A DNA stretch of 21,876 bases from a virus: IMG/VR virus record IMGVR_UViG_3300025671_000624, positions 1-21,876 of that record, one strand, 5' to 3'. Position 1 is the stretch's first letter. Every line of letters begins with the position of its first letter. The notes below the pieces were generated by a model that saw nothing but the letters and a program-made list of their open reading frames with translations, searched no databases and had not been told where the DNA came from. Position numbers and translations under genes: made by a program. This document shows, piece by piece, positions 17,351 through 21,876 of this stretch.

Positions 17351-19389
17351 AGCTAACACTTGATGTAGAAAACACTACGGTAACTAGAGATGGTCGCCTT
17401 TACCTTGACCCCTTTGAGCCAGAGAACTCACTGACTATGGTTGGTATGCTTACAGACCAAGGCGTTGAACGTATTGTTACCTTTGACCACAGTGAGGTGG
17501 ATGCAGATGAAGGTGGACACGTACTGGTACAGGAGTTCCTTGATGCCGCTACTGTTCTTATCATGCACAATGCCGCACATGATTTGCTGTGGCTTTGGGA
17601 GTCTGGCTTCAAGTATGATGGTGCTGTCTTTGACACGATGCTTGCAGAGTATGTGCTACAGCGTGGTATCAAAGAGCCGCTATCACTTGAGGCTTGTGCT
17701 GAACGCTATGAGTTGGACACTAAGAAGCAAGATACACTCAAAGAGTACTTCAAGAAAGGCTACTCTACTCGTGACATTCCTCACGCTGAGTTGTCTGAGT
17801 ATTTATCTGCTGACTTACATGCTACACAGCAACTGTCTGACAGGTTGGTATACCGCCTCAACACACAAGCTGATGCACGGCTTATGCCTACAGTGACACT
17901 CACCAATGAGGTAGCTGTGTGCCTTTCACGTATCTATCAGCGTGGTTTCAGTGTTGACGTTACCAAGCTGGATGAAGTGCGTCAAGAATTTGAACAAGAG
18001 AAGCGTCAGCTTATTGACGATTTGCAGGTTCATGTACGTAAGCTGATGGGTGATACACCTATCAACCTCAACAGCCCAGAGCAATTGTCATGGGTTATCT
18101 ACAGCCGCAAGGTATTGGACAAGCCTTATTGGGGTAACGCTATTGACCCTTATATGCCAGATGCAGACTTTAATAGTTTAGTGGCTGGCGGTACAGAACG
18201 TGTGTACAAGACAACAGCAGAGCAGTGCAATGAATGTAATGGTACTGGAAAGATAAGAAAGGTAAAGGTCGATGGAACACTTTATACAAGACATCACACT
18301 TGTAAAACATGTGGTGGTGCTGGTTATAATCTGGTCAATCTATCTACTCTTGCGGGATTAAAGTTCAAACCACCTTCCGCGAAGTGGGCTAGTGCTAATG
18401 GATTCACTACCAGCAAAACTAACCTTGAGTTACTTGAGTCTGTCGCTAAATCTAAAGGTATGACAGACGCAGTTGACTTCCTATCTAAAGTTCGCAGGTT
18501 GTCAGCCGTATATCTTTATCTGTCATCATTTGTTGATGGCATTAGTAGGAATATTAAGAAAGACGGAAAGCTGCATGTCCGTCTACTACAGCACCGCACC
18601 TTTACTGGTAGGTTCTCTGGTGCTGACCCTAACATGCAGAACATGCCGCGCGGCGGCACCTTCCCTGTTAAGAAGGTATTCGTATCACGGTTTGCTGGTG
18701 GTAAGGTAATGGAAGCTGACTTTGCACAGCTTGAGTTTCGCGCCGCCGCATTCCTATCACAAGATGGAGTTGCAATTGAAGAAGTCTCTACTGGATTTGA
18801 TGTACATGCATATACCGCTAAAGTTATTACCGATGCTGGTCAACATACGTCTCGCCAAGATGCGAAGGCGCACACGTTTGCACCACTCTACGGTGCCAGC
18901 GGATACGGACGAACAAAAGCCGAAGCCGCATACTACGAACACTTCAACGAGAAGTACAAGGGGGTCTCAGCTTGGCATTCCCGACTGGCTAAAGAAGCTG
19001 TAAACACTAGGCACATTACTACACCATCAGGTAGGCAGTTCGCTTTCCCTGACGTTGTACGTAGGGCTAACGGTACAGTATCATTCTTTACTCAGATTAA
19101 GAACTACCCTGTGCAATCATTTGCTACTGCAGACATTGTACCTGTTGCACTGCTACACATTGATGCCTTACTCAAGGACATGCGTAGTTGTGTGGTCAAT
19201 TCAGTACACGACAGTATAGTTATTGACGTGCATCCTGATGAAGAACAGCAGGTAATCAAGGTCATACAGGACACGAATGATGCACTACCTTCACTCATCA
19301 CATCTCGTTGGGGTGTGGTGTTCAATGTTCCACTACTATTAGAAGCAAAAATAGGAAAGAATTGGCTTGACGTAGTGGATGTAACCTGA
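17347..19389 (+). CDS. polA: Family A DNA polymerase with DnaJ-like zinc insert
   Basis: 680 residues. A 3'-5' exonuclease domain has LDVEN (D6, E8), HNAAHD (N75, D79) and YLSAD (D156). The polymerase domain has motif A EADFAQLEFR (D458), motif B RQDAKAHTFAPLYG (R503, K507, F511, Y515) and motif C VHDS (H621, D622). Between the two domains lies an insertion with two CxxCxGxG units, CNECNGTG (294-301) and CKTCGGAG (319-326), like half of the DnaJ zinc region. This architecture was, as I recall, described for HMO-2011. F511 is at the site equivalent to E. coli Phe762. The gene starts within the helicase stop. Confidence 0.95.
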   Translation: MKLTLDVENTTVTRDGRLYLDPFEPENSLTMVGMLTDQGVERIVTFDHSEVDADEGGHVLVQEFLDAATVLIMHNAAHDLLWLWESGFKYDGAVFDTMLAEYVLQRGIKEPLSLEACAERYELDTKKQDTLKEYFKKGYSTRDIPHAELSEYLSADLHATQQLSDRLVYRLNTQADARLMPTVTLTNEVAVCLSRIYQRGFSVDVTKLDEVRQEFEQEKRQLIDDLQVHVRKLMGDTPINLNSPEQLSWVIYSRKVLDKPYWGNAIDPYMPDADFNSLVAGGTERVYKTTAEQCNECNGTGKIRKVKVDGTLYTRHHTCKTCGGAGYNLVNLSTLAGLKFKPPSAKWASANGFTTSKTNLELLESVAKSKGMTDAVDFLSKVRRLSAVYLYLSSFVDGISRNIKKDGKLHVRLLQHRTFTGRFSGADPNMQNMPRGGTFPVKKVFVSRFAGGKVMEADFAQLEFRAAAFLSQDGVAIEEVSTGFDVHAYTAKVITDAGQHTSRQDAKAHTFAPLYGASGYGRTKAEAAYYEHFNEKYKGVSAWHSRLAKEAVNTRHITTPSGRQFAFPDVVRRANGTVSFFTQIKNYPVQSFATADIVPVALLHIDALLKDMRSCVVNSVHDSIVIDVHPDEEQQVIKVIQDTNDALPSLITSRWGVVFNVPLLLEAKIGKNWLDVVDVT

Positions 19390-19395
19390 TATAAC
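19367..19395 (+). promoter_or_regulatory. Sigma70-type promoter for SSB/exonuclease/endonuclease genes
   Basis: TTGACG (19367-19372), 17-nt spacer, TGA then TATAAC (19390-19395). The TGATATAAC extended -10 is the same as at 13550-13578. It overlaps the end of the polymerase gene; the ATG of the next gene is 34 nt further on. Confidence 0.7.
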
Positions 19396-19428
19396 TATGG
19401 AACTTGACTCAGAAAAGGAGATAAACAT

Positions 19429-20331
19429 ATGACTGAACTTACAACTATTGATACTAACAACTACGCCGCTATGTCTAAAGCTATGGGCATTGCACATGAA
19501 GGCGGTTCAACTAAGCAACAGACTAGCACACTGGCTCGTCTGCGCATCCATCACACACCTATCATGGGTGAAGCAGAAGTAAATGGCAAGCGTGTTAATA
19601 TGGAAGTGATTGAAGGTGGACACTACAAGCTGGAAATCCCAGACGGTCCGACTTACTACGCTAAAGATATTAAGGTGCGTCCATTCATGCAACGCTTCAT
19701 GTATAAGAAGTTTGTGATGGCATCAGGTAACACACCTAATCGCTACGTCAAGACTGTTATGAGTGACAACATCAACATGGACTTGAAAGACAACGATGGT
19801 GGCTTCAACTGTGGTAAGCCTTCTGGTTGGATTGAAGACTACAAGTCACTGCCAGAAGCTACGAAGGAACTTATCAAGTCTGTCAAGCGAGTGCGTGTCA
19901 TTCTTGGTACGGTTGATTTGATTGACCCTGTGGATGCAAACGGTAACTCTGTAGAGGTACAGACTACACCATTCATCTGGGAGATTGACAATCGTGATGC
20001 CTTCAAGACTGTCGGCGCATGTTTCACCAAGCTGGCTAAGATGAAGCGTCTTCCTGTACAGCACATGATTTCAGCACAGACAGAAGAACGTAAGCTACCT
20101 AATGGTAGTAGCTTCTACCTGCCTGTTGTTAATCTGGATGTCACCAAGACAGTCGAACTGTCACAGGATGACCAGAACAGGTTCGCTGACTTCATGGCAT
20201 GGATTGAAAACTACAATACGTATATCATCAATACCTATGCAGAGAAGGCTATATCCAAGCAGGATGATGACTTGGATGATGTTGACCTTGATGGTATCGT
20301 TGATATTGAAGTAGAAGAAGAGGTAGCATAA
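19429..20331 (+). CDS. Probable single-stranded DNA-binding protein (gp2.5-like role)
   Basis: 300 residues. The end is strongly acidic (DDDLDDVDLDGIVDIEVEEEVA), as in T7 gp2.5 and bacterial SSB, where the tail recruits replication proteins. The body has basic/aromatic stretches (KVRPFMQRFMYKKFVM, SVKRVRVILGTVDLID) that fit an OB-fold. The assignment rests mostly on the tail, size and location between the polymerase and the exonuclease, and on what I recall of marine podoviruses. It has its own promoter and an AAGGAG 8 nt before the ATG. Its stop shares a base with the next start. Confidence 0.7.
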   Translation: MTELTTIDTNNYAAMSKAMGIAHEGGSTKQQTSTLARLRIHHTPIMGEAEVNGKRVNMEVIEGGHYKLEIPDGPTYYAKDIKVRPFMQRFMYKKFVMASGNTPNRYVKTVMSDNINMDLKDNDGGFNCGKPSGWIEDYKSLPEATKELIKSVKRVRVILGTVDLIDPVDANGNSVEVQTTPFIWEIDNRDAFKTVGACFTKLAKMKRLPVQHMISAQTEERKLPNGSSFYLPVVNLDVTKTVELSQDDQNRFADFMAWIENYNTYIINTYAEKAISKQDDDLDDVDLDGIVDIEVEEEVA

Positions 20332-21185
20332 TGAACCATCCTGCTGAACTGGCGTTACATCAGTATATGTCTGATGCTGTTAATGGTAACAGCACTATGT
20401 CAGAGACTACCATCAATCAGGTAGCGACTGACGTAGCAGACGCACTGAAGCGTCAGTTTGGTGGGGGTAAGTCGAGAGACGACTTCAAGCTACGTATGTC
20501 CAATGTTGGCAGACCTAACTGCCAGCTTTGGTATGCTAAGAACAAGCCTGAAGTTGCTCTCCCTTTCCCTACCACATTCATTATGAACATGATGCTAGGT
20601 GATATTGTAGAGGCTGTATTCAAGGGCTTGCTCAAAGAAGCAGGTGTGGATTACCAAGACAATACAAAGGTCACACTAGAACTAGACAACACAAGCATCA
20701 ACGGTGAGTACGACATTGTAATCAATGACGCTGTTGATGATATTAAATCTGCAAGCAACTGGTCGTATCAGAACAAGTTTGAATCATATGATACACTGGC
20801 GGCAGGTGATGGCTTTGGGTACATAGCACAGCTTGCTGGGTATGCTAAAGCCGCAGGTAAGAAGGCTGGTGGATGGTGGGTAGTGAACAAAGCCAATGGC
20901 GAGTTCAAGTACGTACCAGCTACAGGCTTAGACGTAGACACAGAGGTAGCCAAGATACAGGATACCGTAACAACAGTAGAGGAGAATAAGTTTGAAAGAT
21001 GTTTCGCACCAGTTGAAGAGAAGTTCAGAGGAAAAGAGACAGGCAATAAAGTACTTAATGATGGGTGTAAGTTTTGCTCTTATCGTTTCGATTGTTGGGA
21101 CACCCTAACTGAACGCCCAGCAGTAATGTCCAAGGCTAAAGTGCCACCGACTGTATCATACATAGGAGATGTAGTTGTACCATAA
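20331..21185 (+). CDS. PD-(D/E)XK exonuclease with Fe-S cysteines (RecB/Cas4-like)
   Basis: 284 residues. Nuclease motifs: GDIVEAVFKG (90-99), GEYDIVIN (D128), DDIKSAS with D137 and K139, and the QLAGY motif (Q167, Y171). Four cysteines, C64 near the N-terminus and CKFCSYRFDC (C246, C249, C255) near the C-terminus, match the Fe-S cluster that clamps the nuclease domain in AddB and Cas4 proteins. The role would be that of T7 gp6: degradation of host DNA, primer removal and recombination. There is no CRISPR context. Start ATG shares a base with the preceding TAA. Confidence 0.85.
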   Translation: MNHPAELALHQYMSDAVNGNSTMSETTINQVATDVADALKRQFGGGKSRDDFKLRMSNVGRPNCQLWYAKNKPEVALPFPTTFIMNMMLGDIVEAVFKGLLKEAGVDYQDNTKVTLELDNTSINGEYDIVINDAVDDIKSASNWSYQNKFESYDTLAAGDGFGYIAQLAGYAKAAGKKAGGWWVVNKANGEFKYVPATGLDVDTEVAKIQDTVTTVEENKFERCFAPVEEKFRGKETGNKVLNDGCKFCSYRFDCWDTLTERPAVMSKAKVPPTVSYIGDVVVP

Positions 21186-21636
21186 GGCATGGAGAGCCGC
21201 ACGGAAGTATGGGTATCGTAGTGGGCTAGAGTTGACCATAGCAGAGAAGTTGAAGGCAGACAAAGTATCGTTTAGATACGAGGCCATCAAGATTGAATGG
21301 GAAGACCTAGCCTACCGTACCTATACACCCGACTACATACTTGACAATGGTATCATCGTTGAGGTAAAAGGTAGGTTCGTTACGGCAGATAGACGTAAGC
21401 ACATTGAAATCAAGAAGCAACATCCTGAATTGGATATACGCTTTGTGTTTGAGAATAGTAAGAGCAAGATACGTAAAGGAGCAAAGACAACATACGGTGA
21501 TTGGTGTATCAAGAATGGTTTCAGATACTATGACCGTATCATTCCAGAAGATTGGCTGAAAGAGAAAGGCAAAGACAAACACCCTGACTTTATCAGCCAC
21601 CCAAACTCAACAGTGAAGAGGAGAAAAAAGAAATGA
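21175..21636 (+). CDS. Endonuclease I, T7 gp3-like Holliday junction resolvase
   Basis: 153 residues. Catalytic pattern SGLELTIAEKL (E19), YTPDYIL (D53) and IIVEVKGRF (E63, K65) parallels E20, D55, E65 and K67 of T7 endonuclease I; the GRF...RRKHIEIKKQHPELDIRFVF segment follows. The enzyme resolves four-way junctions and helps degrade host DNA. The start is TTG at 21175: no ATG or GTG is available, a stop codon directly precedes it, and GGAG lies 7 nt upstream. It overlaps the exonuclease gene by 11 nt. The C-terminal tail is basic. Confidence 0.9.
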   Translation: MYHKAWRAARKYGYRSGLELTIAEKLKADKVSFRYEAIKIEWEDLAYRTYTPDYILDNGIIVEVKGRFVTADRRKHIEIKKQHPELDIRFVFENSKSKIRKGAKTTYGDWCIKNGFRYYDRIIPEDWLKEKGKDKHPDFISHPNSTVKRRKKK

Positions 21637-21876
21637 ACAAAGATGAAATGATGGAAAGAATACAAGACGAGGATTTCATTATACGAGTAAGACCCTTCGC
21701 TGACGATGACGGTGAATGGAGTGGTGAGATAGACATCTCAATCATGGCATTCCCTGACAACCCTATGACGGATGATGACTATGGCAATGTCATGCATTTC
21801 TGTAAGATGATGTGTGCTACTGTGCCTATCATGGAGCAAGAAGAAAGTATTCGTAATATTGTGCATGAGTATGTCA
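21633..21876 (+). CDS. Acidic protein, unknown function, runs off the right edge
   Basis: At least 81 residues, starting with ATG 21633 that overlaps the endonuclease stop (ATGA), with GAGGAG about 10 nt upstream. The visible part is acidic (MNKDEMMERIQDEDFIIRVRPF, then DDDGEWSGEIDISIMAFPDNPMTDDDYGNVMHFCKMM), with a beta-type middle and helical ends. I recall similar small acidic proteins next to endonuclease I in T7-like marine phages; function is unknown. The 3' end is outside the window. Confidence 0.7.
   Translation, partial: MNKDEMMERIQDEDFIIRVRPFADDDGEWSGEIDISIMAFPDNPMTDDDYGNVMHFCKMMCATVPIMEQEESIRNIVHEYV

Noticed and set aside
20331-21185. Cas4 of a CRISPR system
   Set aside because: The Fe-S cysteines and PD-(D/E)XK motifs are shared with phage exonucleases; there is no repeat array or cas gene, and the neighbours are replication genes.

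Overview
The window is part of the genome of a tailed DNA phage with a T7-like replication module (split primase and helicase, family A DNA polymerase, a candidate single-strand binding protein, an Fe-S RecB-like exonuclease and a T7-type endonuclease I). A DNA polymerase with a DnaJ-like zinc insert, a tyrosine recombinase just upstream of the primase, and a Rieske-oxygenase-like gene in the late block together resemble, from memory, HMO-2011-type podoviruses of marine alphaproteobacteria (SAR116, roseobacter, SAR11). That placement is an inference; no search was run.

Layout: the genes diverge from a control region of about 0.9 kb (6408-7301). To the left, positions 6407 to 1 form one tightly overlapping minus-strand operon: two small leading genes, a series of small lysine/glycine-rich proteins that share GGM-type motifs, a probable virion protein, a Rieske-type oxygenase-like protein that has lost its [2Fe-2S] ligands, a membrane protein, and a lysis end (3TM holin-like protein, second small membrane protein, GH24 lysozyme cut by the window edge). 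A perfect sigma70-type promoter (6629-6601, minus strand) faces this operon and is followed by TTAAGT palindromes that look like operators.

To the right, 7302-21876 is read on the plus strand. First comes a block of small, mostly unrecognised early genes (7302-13137), broken by promoter plus stem-loop plus palindrome modules. Then come a SleB-type cell wall hydrolase, a DUF932 protein, a tyrosine recombinase and the replication/recombination genes. Several host-type promoters (TTGACA or TTGACG, 16-17 bp spacer, usually TATAAC) precede gene blocks at about 8464, 10018, 13550 and 19367.

The most unusual signals are non-coding. (1) A stem-loop occurs at three sites, with a nearly invariant loop (GATACTTTAGTGA or GAACTTTAGTGA) and stems that differ in sequence but keep complementarity. 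(2) A 16-bp palindrome, AGTCCGACAGCGGACT, occurs five times in the early region, twice 16-17 nt after the stem-loop. (3) The divergent control region is dense in short palindromes and AGTTGC direct repeats. On the coding side, the Rieske-like protein without a Rieske cluster stands out.
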